The notes: generated from the letters alone by a model not told the origin. A stretch of DNA of 48,176 bases from an uncultured Bacteroidales bacterium (GCA_905233585.1 CAJOFD010000014.1:1-48176), one strand, 5' to 3'; counted from the first letter of the stretch, positions 24,544 through 33,503 are shown. A program made the numbers and translations.

Positions 24544-24771
24544 TTACAGCAATGTATTTAAGATATCTTCACGAATAATCTTTGGTCTGCTTTTCCCCGC
24601 AAGAACAAGTATTTTCTTTCCATTTCGATAAATGTGCAATTGTCGGGAACGAACAATAGCGGTCAAATCGGAAGATGCTTCTATTTGTTTCCATATATTA
24701 TGATATTCACCATCTGTATCAAATAACTTGTGCTGCAAATGTGAACACATATTCATTGTATCAATAGACAT
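24544..24771 (-). CDS. Small hypothetical protein (75 aa)
   Basis: I do not recognise this protein. It has no signal peptide or membrane segment. The sequence is polar with a basic C-terminal half (SRQLHIYRNGKK, then GKSRPKIIREDIL). The start at 24771 is a normal ATG, and a bidirectional terminator sits 33 bases after the stop, which supports a real transcript end. No sequence of the same family continues in other frames before that terminator, so a frameshifted longer gene is unlikely, though it could be an old truncation. It may be the last gene of the DUF4476/EVE-like group, after a gap of about 100 bases. Confidence 0.5.
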   Translation of the reverse strand: MSIDTMNMCSHLQHKLFDTDGEYHNIWKQIEASSDLTAIVRSRQLHIYRNGKKILVLAGKSRPKIIREDILNTLL

Positions 24772-24872
24772 ATTCTTTTGTATTTTATGTTTTTCTTAAT
24801 TGACAGACATATTCAAACCAAATAATTCCTAAATCAAAGGACAAAATTTATAAACATGGATAAAAGCCAAAA

Positions 24873-25388
24873 TCAATTAGTTTTGTTCATATAAATAATA
24901 TCCTCATTATGTCCGCCGTCAAAAATTTTGGCAAAAGAAAACTGATTGCGTTGTATAAACTCCCGCCATAAGGCATCAAGACGGGAGGCTTGCTCTTCGT
25001 TTAAGACAAGGCCGGAATGACCTTTTGACCATTCAAAATCCGGAATAAACTGGTCCAACTCATGACAGGTAAGTATAGGTAAGGCATCAGGATTTATCAA
25101 AATATCTGGACAAAAATCAACATAGAAAGTTTCGCGTCCTTTACCCGACCAGTCTTCATCCAAATAAGGCTCGGATGTAATGGTACCCGAACCAACTATA
25201 CCAGTTTGTCCGTACATACCCACTTTCACCCAATAAAATCTATCCCCTTCATGTATTCGGGTATAATCCCAAACCGACCAATTATAATCAAAAGTATTGT
25301 ATTTCAATAAATGATGCAGGTCATATAGATAATGCATCATAGAATAAGAAGAGAATGCCGGATTCCATTTAAATATGACTGTTTTCAT
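24873..25388 (-). CDS. EVE/PUA-like domain protein
   Basis: The 171-residue cytosolic protein has features of the EVE/PUA-like fold: an opening strand with many aromatic residues (VIFKWNPAF), WSVWDYTRIHEGDRFYWVKVG near residues 37-57, and a GIVGSGTI strand near 64. EVE-like domains are thought to bind modified bases in DNA or RNA, but the assignment here rests on pattern only. Its C-terminal half (FEWSKGHSGLVLNEEQASRLDALWREF) looks like the helical part that follows such domains in small Bacteroidota proteins. It starts 36 bases after the DUF4476 gene and probably shares its transcript. Confidence 0.6.
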   Translation of the reverse strand: MKTVIFKWNPAFSSYSMMHYLYDLHHLLKYNTFDYNWSVWDYTRIHEGDRFYWVKVGMYGQTGIVGSGTITSEPYLDEDWSGKGRETFYVDFCPDILINPDALPILTCHELDQFIPDFEWSKGHSGLVLNEEQASRLDALWREFIQRNQFSFAKIFDGGHNEDIIYMNKTN

Positions 25389-25424
25389 ATCTTTGTCCTT
25401 GACTCTAAAATATTATATGTTCCC

Positions 25425-26333
25425 CTATTTTCTTTTTGTTTGTAGAAATTCATTCAATTCATCAATAGAAGATGAATAGGTAAATACCTTATTCAGTTTA
25501 TAATATTTGTTGGGGTCAAAACAAAAATCATAAGCAAATTTAAGATATTGAAGTTTGGTGTCTTCAAAAGTAAACAAGGTAGCAATTTCAGCCAATTGGT
25601 CCACCGTTAGCAATTCTGCCGCGGTAGCCTGCTTTGCAATAGTCAATTTTGCATCTTCATAAGTTTCTTTTTGCACCAATTGCTTTATTTCCATAAAATC
25701 TTTGTCATTGCATGGTTTAGGAGCAGGAGCAGGCTCTGGTGCCGGAACGGAAGCAGGGGTAGAATTAGGTGCTGGTACCATAGGTTTTTGCGATGGCATA
25801 CGTTCTTGCGATGGTGTTGTATTATAATTATAGTTATGAGCAGGCTCTTGCACACGAGTATGGTTAGGAGCCTGTGCTGGAATGTGTCCATTCTGCCCGT
25901 GGATATTGTCCTGATAACGTTGTTGCTGTGTATTTACATTATATTGTGCGTCCATCTGATAAACCATACGCCCAAAAGCATTGATTGCATCTCCTGCCAT
26001 CTGTGCATCTTTGTCTGCTTCTCTAAAACTAATTCTATTATTTTGGGGCAAGTAGGCAACTTCAAAGTAATTCACACCTGTATGCAAGGTTATTTTTGTT
26101 TTAAATGTAGTTTGTTTCCGATTGTCCATAACAATGGTTACACTATACGTACGAGGAGCAAGGTCTTTTGCTATAACAACTTCATCTGCACGTTCATTTT
26201 GTAGTTGTTTATTAATATACACCCAAAATCGTTCATGACCCTTTGACTGAATGGCGACTGCCGTTTGAGGTGGTTGGGCTATAGCCAACACAAAACATAA
26301 TACTGATACTAAAGTTAAAACATATTTTTTCAT
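25425..26333 (-). CDS. Secreted DUF4476 protein with Pro/Gln-rich linker
   Basis: The 302-residue protein has a signal peptide (MKKYVLTLVSVLCFVLAIAQ). Its N-terminal part (about 25-110) is a beta-rich module that looks like a small carbohydrate- or peptidoglycan-type sandwich (YSVTIVMDN, VNYFEVAYLPQ). A low-complexity linker rich in Pro, Gln, Asn and Ala follows at about 130-210. Residues about 212-302 fit DUF4476 (DFMEIKQLVQKETYEDAKL, then FTFEDTKLQYLKFAYDFCFDPNKYY), a Bacteroidota-specific helical domain of unknown role. The linker suggests a protein that reaches across the periplasm. A -7 box lies 26 bases upstream. Confidence 0.85.
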   Translation of the reverse strand: MKKYVLTLVSVLCFVLAIAQPPQTAVAIQSKGHERFWVYINKQLQNERADEVVIAKDLAPRTYSVTIVMDNRKQTTFKTKITLHTGVNYFEVAYLPQNNRISFREADKDAQMAGDAINAFGRMVYQMDAQYNVNTQQQRYQDNIHGQNGHIPAQAPNHTRVQEPAHNYNYNTTPSQERMPSQKPMVPAPNSTPASVPAPEPAPAPKPCNDKDFMEIKQLVQKETYEDAKLTIAKQATAAELLTVDQLAEIATLFTFEDTKLQYLKFAYDFCFDPNKYYKLNKVFTYSSSIDELNEFLQTKRK

Positions 26334-26359
26334 GGCTATTTGTTATTTTATTTATTTTG

Positions 26360-26367
26360 CAAAAATA
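26360..26367 (-). promoter_or_regulatory. -7 promoter box of the DUF4476 gene
   Basis: The minus strand reads TATTTTTG, matching TAnnTTTG, 26 bases before the ATG. The rest of 26368-26587 is A/T-rich with no gene that I can support. Confidence 0.45.
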
Positions 26368-26587
26368 CAAAAATATTTTTTTCAATTTGTCTTTTTATCA
26401 AATTTATGTTTGTAAAAATCACCAAAAACACGATATTTTGTAGATATTTTCCATATACGTCTATACAAATAAACAATCTACTGACATTCACCTGTCAAAA
26501 GCAAATTTGTGTTTAGTTGAGAGAAATTTATCATACAGTAAAATGTTGCACAAGTGGCATGCAATAGGAACTGACAATCTATAATGA

Positions 26588-27226
26588 TTAAAAGTAACGA
26601 AAAACGAAATATATTTTTTCAGATTGTGAAAGTTGTTGGGGATTAGAACCTTGCTCTCCTTCCGGAATAGGAACATTGTAGGCTGCAAAATGGGCAATCC
26701 AATACGAAGAATCGTGGTCCCCTTCTTTAAATGTCATTGCAATGGTGTTAAAAACAGGTTTTTGCCTTTTGTCAGTATAGCATACATACACCAATTCCGA
26801 ACAATAATAAGCATTGTTATCGGCTGCATAAACATAATCGTATGGACAACCTATATAAGAAGACGCTTTTTGCACAATCCCGTTTAAATCAACATGTTTG
26901 CTTACTCTTGATTTCAATCTTGCCACAGCTACAAGCGGTTTGCCGTTCACAAAAGCAGAGTTGTTCAAAAAACTGTCAAGAGGGGTTCTGACCACACAAG
27001 GTGTAGTGGCTTCTATCACAAAAACAGAATCATTTTCTATGCAAACAATCCCCACATGAGTATAGGTGATGTTTGTTCGGGCGGTCGTGGAGGCTGCAAT
27101 GGCATCGCTCAAAGCAGATGACGCATTTACTTGAAAAAGCAAATCTCCATTTTTCAACAAATGGTTTTGCCCGACAAGACGAAACCCCAACATGATCAAC
27201 AAAAAGAACAGACAATATCTTTTCAT
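26588..27226 (-). CDS. Secreted YiiX-type permuted NlpC/P60 (papain-like) protein
   Basis: I place the start at ATG 27226, giving 212 residues that open with a signal peptide (MKRYCLFFLLIMLGFRLVGQ). The frame stays open to 27406, but a -7 box at 27244-27251 lies inside that extension, so the longer form is not expected. The permuted papain-like order is visible: histidine first (YTHVGIV, His57), then the cysteine (YYCSELVY, Cys142), with NGDLLFQV before and IGCPYDYVY between. It is a paralogue of the lipoprotein at 14139-13465 but has no lipobox. A role in cleaving cell-wall or lipid-linked amides is inferred from the family; the substrate is unknown. Confidence 0.85.
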   Translation of the reverse strand: MKRYCLFFLLIMLGFRLVGQNHLLKNGDLLFQVNASSALSDAIAASTTARTNITYTHVGIVCIENDSVFVIEATTPCVVRTPLDSFLNNSAFVNGKPLVAVARLKSRVSKHVDLNGIVQKASSYIGCPYDYVYAADNNAYYCSELVYVCYTDKRQKPVFNTIAMTFKEGDHDSSYWIAHFAAYNVPIPEGEQGSNPQQLSQSEKIYFVFRYF

Positions 27227-27243
27227 ACCCAAGCAATCTTTCG

Positions 27244-27251
27244 CAAAGATA
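27244..27251 (-). promoter_or_regulatory. -7 promoter box of the second YiiX-like gene
   Basis: The minus strand reads TATCTTTG, 17 bases before ATG 27226. It fixes the start of that gene, because any upstream start would lie in or before the promoter. Confidence 0.6.
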
Positions 27252-27624
27252 CCACAAAAATTAATATCAATAGAAAAAAAGGAAGCAACTATTGCTAGTA
27301 ATCTAATTTTCTTCACCCACACACATATATGTTTCTCAACATAAGGCAAAAATTGTACTTTAAGATATTCAAAGTTACTGCAACAAACATCTTTATAATA
27401 GCCCAATCAACAAATATCCTTGAAAAATATGATTTGTTCTGTTTAAATACTTATTCTTTACAATGTTGTTCCATAAAGAATTGTTTTTGTTGCTCTATTT
27501 ACCCTACGGAATTCTTCTTCGGTGGACATGTAGGTCATATATTTAGTAACATATAATTGATCACTTTCGTACAATTCCTCCATTATACGTCCGTCCCACT
27601 ACGACCTTGTTTAAGAATACATTT
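27252..27624. other. Gene-poor A/T-rich gap with one possible short ORF
   Basis: I see no recognisable gene, RNA or repeat in this 373-base stretch between the YiiX-like and PrsW genes. The only open frame of note is a 41-codon minus-strand ORF at 27583-27458 (listed separately). No terminator-like hairpin with a T run and no -7 box for a neighbouring gene is obvious apart from the one at 27244. Confidence 0.5.
27458..27583 (-). CDS. Possible 41-aa small ORF or gene remnant
   Basis: The ORF runs from ATG 27583 to TAA 27458. The peptide is acidic at the start and basic later (MEELYESDQLYVTKYMTY, then a TEEEFRRVNRATK segment), and its composition looks protein-like. A stop lies six codons upstream in frame. 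I see no -7 box, no Shine-Dalgarno sequence and no family. It could be a small protein or the decayed end of a longer gene. Confidence 0.22.
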   Translation of the reverse strand: MEELYESDQLYVTKYMTYMSTEEEFRRVNRATKTILYGTTL

Positions 27625-28362
27625 TTACTTGTTTTCCTTACGATGTTGTTCGGCAGACTTTTCTTGCAAAGTCCTCACTCTCCGAACACCCCATTTCCAC
27701 ATTTTTATGTCAAAATAAACAAACAAAACAAGGAGTGCTTCCTCCAGCCAATCTATATTGGCATTTATCATCGTATCAGACACAAACAGCAAGGTGTCAA
27801 AACTGCCGTGCAACAACATTGGAACAAAAAATGCCAAAAACAAATTTTTAAACTTACTTTGAGGTTCAAATTTAGCAAGAGCAAAATAATAGCCCATCAA
27901 CACTGCGAACAAAAAATGTGCAGGTACAGAAAGTACCGCCCGCATTAGGCTGGTATGTACAGCAGTAATAAAAGTATCTGCTTGGAAAACATACAAAATA
28001 TTCTCCACACACGCAAACCCTAAAGACAAAAACGTTGCATAGACAATGCCATCAAAATATTCATTAAAATCCTTGCTTTTCCATACTGCCCAATAGAGAA
28101 AAATCAGTTTGCACAATTCCTCACTGCCACCTGCCACAATATAGCCATTAAAAAGTTCAACAGAAACAACATTCGCACTATATTTCATCATTAAATATTG
28201 CTCAAGCAAAACAGCAGGTACCACCGAAAAACAACCGAAAACAAATGCTTTGACAAGCATTCGTACAGGTTCCTTTTCAAATTTATCTTTACTATAAATA
28301 AATATCGAAAGTACTATTACAGGCAATACCGCTAAACACAAAAGAATCAAATCACTTGTCAT
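27625..28362 (-). CDS. PrsW-family intramembrane metalloprotease
   Basis: The 245-residue integral membrane protein has about seven hydrophobic segments and the PrsW motif set: GGSEELCK near residues 78-85 (EExxK type), DGIVYATFLSLGFACVEN near 104-121, SVPAHFLFAVLMGYYF near 145-160 and LLHGSFD near 183-189. Glu and His residues in these motifs bind the metal. PrsW of Bacillus subtilis cuts the anti-sigma factor RsiW, and relatives are widespread with mostly unknown substrates. No sigma/anti-sigma pair is nearby. The C-terminus is charged (EKSAEQHRKENK). It lies between unrelated genes. Confidence 0.9.
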   Translation of the reverse strand: MTSDLILLCLAVLPVIVLSIFIYSKDKFEKEPVRMLVKAFVFGCFSVVPAVLLEQYLMMKYSANVVSVELFNGYIVAGGSEELCKLIFLYWAVWKSKDFNEYFDGIVYATFLSLGFACVENILYVFQADTFITAVHTSLMRAVLSVPAHFLFAVLMGYYFALAKFEPQSKFKNLFLAFFVPMLLHGSFDTLLFVSDTMINANIDWLEEALLVLFVYFDIKMWKWGVRRVRTLQEKSAEQHRKENK

Positions 28363-28421
28363 CGTATCGTTTTATATTTCAATTATACATTGTTTTCACT
28401 ACATATCAAGCAAATTATCAT

Positions 28422-29303
28422 CTATCGATTTTTCTGCCAAATTTGATAACCATTGAACAGATTTTGACAAATAATATATATCGCAGGAACGATTGAAGAC
28501 AGTGGATTCAAAAATGTTTGAGCCATCCAAATGGCTAAAATGGTATTTTTCTGCCCTATCGCCTGTCCTCCCGCCACAACATCACCATATTTTTTCCCAA
28601 TAAGTCTCCCTACCGTGAATTGCAAGACACAAATCAATATAGCGGCAATTGCCATAAAAATAATGATTTTGTGTTGGGATTCGTTTTGTAAAACGATATA
28701 ATTGATGGCTTTGCCAATGGCAATTGTCAGAGAAATTGCCCATAAATATAATGAAATGCCATTGTGTTTAACAATAAATTTCGCAGAATTTGGGGAGATT
28801 CTTTTCAACACCAAGGCTAACAACAAGGGTAGTACCAACAATGGAAATATTTTTGCAAATATCAATCCTAATGTATGCAGAAACGAAAAAGAACCATTGT
28901 ATCCGATATGCGAAAATACCAGCGGACAAATAACAGCCATTATCAAATTACTCAACAGGGTATAGGTGGTCATGGTTCCGATATTGGCTCCCAACATACC
29001 TGCTACCACCACCGCTGCAGTAGCCGTTGGCACAATAATAGTAATCAAAACACCTTGGGCAACAATAGTATTAAATGGATTGATTATCATATACAAACCA
29101 ATAGAAGTTACTATCTGAAACAAAAGCATAGATATATGGAATCCACTCATTTTCAAATCTTTGACATGCAAATCACAATACGTAATGAAAAGCATACAAA
29201 AAATTAAATAAGGCACAACCATCCCAAATTTGTCCAAATATTCATGGAACAATAATCCTAAAATTACAGCAAGCGGTAAAATTATATTTTTAAATTTTCG
29301 CAT
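28422..29303 (-). CDS. BASS-family (bile acid:sodium symporter-like) transporter
   Basis: The 293-residue membrane protein has about nine or ten hydrophobic segments arranged as two inverted halves, as in the SBF/BASS family, which moves organic anions with sodium. The first half ends in a region with VPTATAAVVVAGMLGAN near 92-108, and the second has AGGQAIGQKNTILAIWMAQTF near 244-264, matching the two crossing motifs of the family. The natural substrate cannot be read from the sequence; bile acids, pantoate and other anions are known for relatives. It starts just after the korAB terminator, so it has its own transcription start, though I found no clear -7 box. Confidence 0.85.
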   Translation of the reverse strand: MRKFKNIILPLAVILGLLFHEYLDKFGMVVPYLIFCMLFITYCDLHVKDLKMSGFHISMLLFQIVTSIGLYMIINPFNTIVAQGVLITIIVPTATAAVVVAGMLGANIGTMTTYTLLSNLIMAVICPLVFSHIGYNGSFSFLHTLGLIFAKIFPLLVLPLLLALVLKRISPNSAKFIVKHNGISLYLWAISLTIAIGKAINYIVLQNESQHKIIIFMAIAAILICVLQFTVGRLIGKKYGDVVAGGQAIGQKNTILAIWMAQTFLNPLSSIVPAIYIICQNLFNGYQIWQKNR

Positions 29304-29335
29304 ATACTTTCATTTTTCATTAAAACCAAAATACA

Positions 29336-29366
29336 GACAAAAAAGAGGGGAACATAAAAGTTCCCC
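29336..29366 (-). terminator. Intrinsic terminator of korAB
   Basis: The arms GGGGAAC and GTTCCCC (29347-29353, 29360-29366) enclose a six-base loop. In the minus-strand RNA the stem is followed by a U-rich run (29336-29346). It lies 24 bases after the korB stop. Confidence 0.88.
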
Positions 29367-29389
29367 AAATATGCAAATGTCATTCGAGT

Positions 29390-30421
29390 TTACACTTCCC
29401 AAGTTTCGCCGCTATTGAGCAAATCATCAACACAACGTATCGTAGATTCGTTTTTTGCTTTTATTACTTGGTCTTCTAACAATTGGTCATAAGTAGGAGC
29501 GACAACTGACCTGATAACACCCAAGGCAATAGGAAATTCAGGATAACGCATTTGTGCCAACATCAAATGCAAGCCCGGATCTTGTTGATACATATCGTGA
29601 ACAAGAATATCTTGTTCAGTAATCCCATTTTGTCCGATAGTTACCACTTCCAAGCCTCTTTCGCCCATAATGATACCTTTATCTCTGTTTTTACCAAATA
29701 TCATCGGTTCACCGTCTTTAAGTATCAATTGTCTATCAGCGGCCGTTTCTTTGTCTGTAATAATAGAATGTGCCCCATCATTAAAAATGACACAATTCTG
29801 CAAAAATTCAACTACAGAAGTGCCGTCATGTTTAGCGGCTTCAAGCATAACTTCCTGCATAAGTTTAAGATTGTTGTCCACCACTCTCGCAAAGAAAGTG
29901 CCATTAGCACTCAACACCAATTTGCCGGGAATAAAAGGTTCTTCTATCGTTCCCTGCGGAGAAGTTTTGGTAATTTTTCCAAATGGTGTAGTAGGCGAAT
30001 ATTGACCTTTGGTCAGACCATATATTTGATTGTTAAATATCAGAATATTCAAATCCACATTTCTTCTAATGGTATGAATAAGGTGATTGCCGCCAATAGC
30101 CATAGAATCGCCATCGCCGGATATAACCCATACACTCAATTGCCTGTTGTTCACCCTAACACCTGTAGCAATAGGATTTGCCCTTCCATGAATAGCATGG
30201 AAACCATAAGTATTAACATAATAAGGGAATCGAGAGGCACAACCAATACCTGAAATCAAACAGAAATTTTCTTTCCGATAACCTATTTTAGGAAAAACAT
30301 TTTCCAACGATGCCAAAATAGCATGCGAACCGCAACCCGGGCACCATTTTACCATTTGATCGCTGGCAAAATCATTTTTTGTCAATGCAACATTTGTACG
30401 TTCTATTGTATTATAACTCAT
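29390..30421 (-). CDS. korB: 2-Oxoglutarate:ferredoxin oxidoreductase, beta subunit
   Basis: The beta subunit binds thiamine diphosphate and one iron-sulfur cluster in the enzyme that converts 2-oxoglutarate and CoA to succinyl-CoA with reduction of ferredoxin. In the 343 residues I see WCPGCGSH near 26-33 (cluster cysteines) and the TPP/Mg motif GDGDSMAIGGNH near 100, followed by NNQIYGLTKGQYSPTT. The ORF follows korA after two bases. The exact oxo acid is inferred: the paired KorA carries the fused gamma domain typical of the 2-oxoglutarate enzymes of Bacteroidota. The pair supports an anaerobic, ferredoxin-linked TCA branch, either oxidative or reductive. Confidence 0.95.
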   Translation of the reverse strand: MSYNTIERTNVALTKNDFASDQMVKWCPGCGSHAILASLENVFPKIGYRKENFCLISGIGCASRFPYYVNTYGFHAIHGRANPIATGVRVNNRQLSVWVISGDGDSMAIGGNHLIHTIRRNVDLNILIFNNQIYGLTKGQYSPTTPFGKITKTSPQGTIEEPFIPGKLVLSANGTFFARVVDNNLKLMQEVMLEAAKHDGTSVVEFLQNCVIFNDGAHSIITDKETAADRQLILKDGEPMIFGKNRDKGIIMGERGLEVVTIGQNGITEQDILVHDMYQQDPGLHLMLAQMRYPEFPIALGVIRSVVAPTYDQLLEDQVIKAKNESTIRCVDDLLNSGETWEV

Positions 30422-30423
30422 GA

Positions 30424-32271
30424 TTATTCCTCCTCAATTAGTTGATTAAATTTTGTTACCAATTCTTCCGTTGTAAAAGGCAATCCTTGATGTTTATCAT
30501 ATTTCTGATAAGAAAATTCGGGCAATTTCATACGTAAATAATTAACAAATTGTCCATCGTTCAATTCACAAACTACAATTTTCTTAAAACCTTTCATCAC
30601 CTCTGCTGTATTTTTAGGTAGCGGTGAAATATATTTAAAGTGTGCCAAACTAACTTTTCTGCCTTGTTTTTGCATTTGTTTTACAGCCATCAAAGTTTGA
30701 CCGAAGGTACCACCCCAACTAACAACCAACAAATCACCTTCTTTATCACCGATAATTTCTTGTTCTGGTATGTAATTGGCAACACGTTCTACCTTTTCGC
30801 GTCTGTAATTCACCATTTTTTCATGGTTGATGGGATCGGTAGATACAGCACCGAAAATATCAGTCTTTTCCAAACCACCAATACGATGTCTTAAACCTTC
30901 AGTACCCGGCAAAGCCCATTTGCGGGCCAATGTTTGTTCATCTCTTCTATATGGAGCGAAATCAGGATCGTTGGGTTGTGCTATTGGAGGTGTAATTTTA
31001 GGCATATCAGCCATTTTGGGAATACGGAACAATTCTGAACCTTGACCTATATAACCGTCTGTAAGCAAAATGGTCGGTGTCATGTGCTCCATGGCCAATT
31101 TTGCCGCCTCAAAAGCAGCATAGAAACAATCGCTTGGCGAAGTGGCAGAAATGATAATGCAAGGGCATTCGCCATTTCTGCCGAAAAGCGCTTGATACAA
31201 ATCGCCTTGTTCCGATTTTGTAGGCAAACCAGTAGAAGGACCTCCTCTTTGTACATCTATCAAAACAATCGGCAACTCTGTCATTACTGCCAGACCCAAA
31301 GCCTCCGATTTTAAAGACAAACCAGGACCTGATGTACTTGTTACTGCCATAGAACCAGCAAAAGCAGCACCAATGGTTGAACAAATGCCTGCTATTTCAT
31401 CTTCACATTGCATTACTCTGGCATTGAGTGATTTGTGTTTTGCCAATTCTACCATAATATCCGTTGCCGGTGTAATAGGATAAGAACCCAGGAACAACGG
31501 TCTACCCGATTTTTCTGAAGCAGCCAACAACCCCCATGCTGTTGCGATATTACCTGAAATATTGCGATAACGTCCTTTAGGCATATCTGCAGTTTGAACA
31601 TGGTATCTTGATTCTACTATTTCCGCACTTTCAGCATAGATGTAACCAGCATTCAGAACAGCAATATTTGCTTGGGCAACATCTGGTTTTTTCTTGAATT
31701 TAAGTTCAATACGTTTGGCTATTTTTTCCAAATCTCTATCAAAGATAAATGCCACAATACCCAAGGCAAACATATTCTTTGTTTTTTCAGAAGATTTGAT
31801 ATCCATATTATGTTCTTGACCGATTCGTTTTGCCGATGAAGAAATAGGAGCAGCAATAATTCTGTAACTTGACAAAGAGCCATCGGTTATAGGGTTTGAA
31901 GCATAACCTGCTTTTTCTACCAATTTTTCATCAAAAGAATCTGCATCAATAATAATGGATCCACCCATGGCTACCCATTTCAAATTGGCTTTTAACGAAG
32001 CAGGATTCATAGCCACTAACACATCGCACTTGTCCCCAATGGTTTTTATTTCTTTTCCAATATGTACCTGAAAACCTGAAACTCCCGCTATCGTATTATG
32101 CGGAGCCCGAATCTCAGCGGGATAATCGGGAAATGTCACCAAATCATTGCCAGAAAAGGCAGAGGTATCTGAAAACAAAGTTCCCGTCAGTTGCATACCA
32201 TCGCCCGAGTCTCCGGCGAATTTAATTACAACACTCTCTTTTTCAACGAATTTTAAATTGTCTTTTGCCAT
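30424..32271 (-). CDS. korA: 2-Oxoglutarate:ferredoxin oxidoreductase, fused gamma-alpha subunit
   Basis: In this 615-residue subunit the gamma domain comes first (residues about 12-190, FAGDSGDGMQLTGTLFSD and FPDYPAEIRAPHNT) and the alpha domain follows (about 240-615, GSYPITPATDIMVELAKH, TSTSGPGLSLKSEALGLAV, DVQRGGPSTGLPTKSEQGDL). This gamma-alpha fusion is standard for KorA of Bacteroidota and some other phyla. The alpha part pairs with KorB to hold thiamine diphosphate, and the gamma part contributes to CoA handling. A -7 box lies 38 bases upstream; korB follows directly and a strong terminator closes the operon. No separate delta (ferredoxin-like) subunit is present. Confidence 0.96.
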   Translation of the reverse strand: MAKDNLKFVEKESVVIKFAGDSGDGMQLTGTLFSDTSAFSGNDLVTFPDYPAEIRAPHNTIAGVSGFQVHIGKEIKTIGDKCDVLVAMNPASLKANLKWVAMGGSIIIDADSFDEKLVEKAGYASNPITDGSLSSYRIIAAPISSSAKRIGQEHNMDIKSSEKTKNMFALGIVAFIFDRDLEKIAKRIELKFKKKPDVAQANIAVLNAGYIYAESAEIVESRYHVQTADMPKGRYRNISGNIATAWGLLAASEKSGRPLFLGSYPITPATDIMVELAKHKSLNARVMQCEDEIAGICSTIGAAFAGSMAVTSTSGPGLSLKSEALGLAVMTELPIVLIDVQRGGPSTGLPTKSEQGDLYQALFGRNGECPCIIISATSPSDCFYAAFEAAKLAMEHMTPTILLTDGYIGQGSELFRIPKMADMPKITPPIAQPNDPDFAPYRRDEQTLARKWALPGTEGLRHRIGGLEKTDIFGAVSTDPINHEKMVNYRREKVERVANYIPEQEIIGDKEGDLLVVSWGGTFGQTLMAVKQMQKQGRKVSLAHFKYISPLPKNTAEVMKGFKKIVVCELNDGQFVNYLRMKLPEFSYQKYDKHQGLPFTTEELVTKFNQLIEEE

Positions 32272-32308
32272 ATTATATAAACAAATACTTTATTGCTAAA
32301 TAATATTG

Positions 32309-32316
32309 CAAAAGTA
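32309..32316 (-). promoter_or_regulatory. -7 promoter box of korAB
   Basis: The minus strand reads TACTTTTG, matching TAnnTTTG, 38 bases before the korA ATG. Confidence 0.55.
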
Positions 32317-32401
32317 TAAGTTTTTATGGCACATTTTACATATTTTTTAAAATAATTTTTATTTTCTCATCTTTTCTTATTTATACAAACAAAAAAAGTT
32401 T

Positions 32402-32409
32402 TACCTTTG
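32402..32409 (+). promoter_or_regulatory. -7 promoter box of the WecA-like/MltD-like operon
   Basis: TACCTTTG lies 32 bases before the ATG at 32441, divergent from the korAB promoter about 85 bases away. Confidence 0.65.
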
Positions 32410-32440
32410 TAAAATCGGTAATTTTTTTACATCATTTTTT

Positions 32441-33502
32441 ATGAATCTCACTATTACATATTTAACCGTTTTTTGTTTAATAACAATAGGCATATCGTTG
32501 TTTGTCAATTGGTTCCTTTTGCGTTATTCCGGCAATAAATTTGCCAAAGACGTGCCCATAGGTTCCCAACGATGGGAAGCCAAAAAGAAACCAGCCATTG
32601 GAGGCATATCTTTTATGGTAGGTTTTGTTTGTTCCTTGTTATTTTATCTTGTCTTTTGGAAATATTCTCCAATTGATACACACGAAAAAATAACTATCTC
32701 CATTCTCATTTGTGCAATTACCTCCGCTTTTGTTATTGGTTTGTACGATGACTTGCACAATGCAAAAGTTCCTATAAAATTTGCAGTACAAATTATCATC
32801 GCCATTGCTTTAATGTGCGGAAATATCTATATACATCTCACCAATGTATGGGTAATAGATTATCTCATCACACTACTTTGGGTAGTCGGTATTATCAACT
32901 CTTTGAATATGTTAGACAATATGGACGGCGTTACCGCAATGGTATCCATTGGCATATTGGGAAACATATTGTTGCTAAAATATAATGCCATTCCCGATTT
33001 AAACAAATTGATAATGATAGGTTTCATTTGTTCCATTATAGGTTTTCTGCGATACAATCTGCATCCCTCAAAAATGTATATGGGCGATGTGGGTAGTATG
33101 ACCTTAGGTTGTACATTGGCAATTTTTGGGATTTTATATTTATGGAATAACCCTGCGGAGCCTGTTACATTGAGCGTCTCATTGCAACATATTTTATGTA
33201 TAGCCTTGGTTTTTGTTGTTCCTTTAACAGATACAATTACGGTATTTATCAAAAGAATAGCCAAACATCGTTCACCATTTCAGGGCGACAAAGGTCATAC
33301 AACCCATCATTTGGTATATGCAGGTTGGTCTCAAAAGTGGGTCGCTCCGTTCTATTTGCTACTCACCCTATTGGCTGGTTTGATAGTTTATTTTATATTA
33401 ACATATCATACCTTAGCAACATATAGCATCGGAGTGGTATATGTGCTGACAGTATTCGGCTTTTTGTTTGGAATTTCACTAAAAAATACCGACAAAGAAT
33501 AA
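32441..33502 (+). CDS. Undecaprenyl-phosphate sugar-1-phosphate transferase (WecA/MraY family)
   Basis: This 353-residue integral membrane enzyme has about ten or eleven hydrophobic segments. It transfers a sugar-1-phosphate, probably GlcNAc-1-P, from a UDP-sugar to undecaprenyl phosphate at the cytoplasmic face, starting a cell-surface polysaccharide. Family motifs are visible: KKPAIGGI near 48-55, GLYDDL with Asp103 and Asp104, NMLDNMDG with Asp159 and Asp162, the GDVGS segment near 215, and a cytoplasmic HRSPFQGDKGHTTHH loop near 281-295. The histidine pattern and length favour WecA/TagO-like enzymes over MraY, but the sugar is not certain. One base separates its stop from the next gene, so both are in one operon. 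Confidence 0.93.
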   Translation: MNLTITYLTVFCLITIGISLFVNWFLLRYSGNKFAKDVPIGSQRWEAKKKPAIGGISFMVGFVCSLLFYLVFWKYSPIDTHEKITISILICAITSAFVIGLYDDLHNAKVPIKFAVQIIIAIALMCGNIYIHLTNVWVIDYLITLLWVVGIINSLNMLDNMDGVTAMVSIGILGNILLLKYNAIPDLNKLIMIGFICSIIGFLRYNLHPSKMYMGDVGSMTLGCTLAIFGILYLWNNPAEPVTLSVSLQHILCIALVFVVPLTDTITVFIKRIAKHRSPFQGDKGHTTHHLVYAGWSQKWVAPFYLLLTLLAGLIVYFILTYHTLATYSIGVVYVLTVFGFLFGISLKNTDKE

Positions 33503-33503
33503 A

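Noticed and set aside
27329..27556. Plus-strand 75-codon frame in the gap before the PrsW gene
   Set aside because: The product is a cysteine- and phenylalanine-rich string typical of chance A/T-rich frames. There is no promoter or family, and it overlaps a more plausible minus-strand short ORF.
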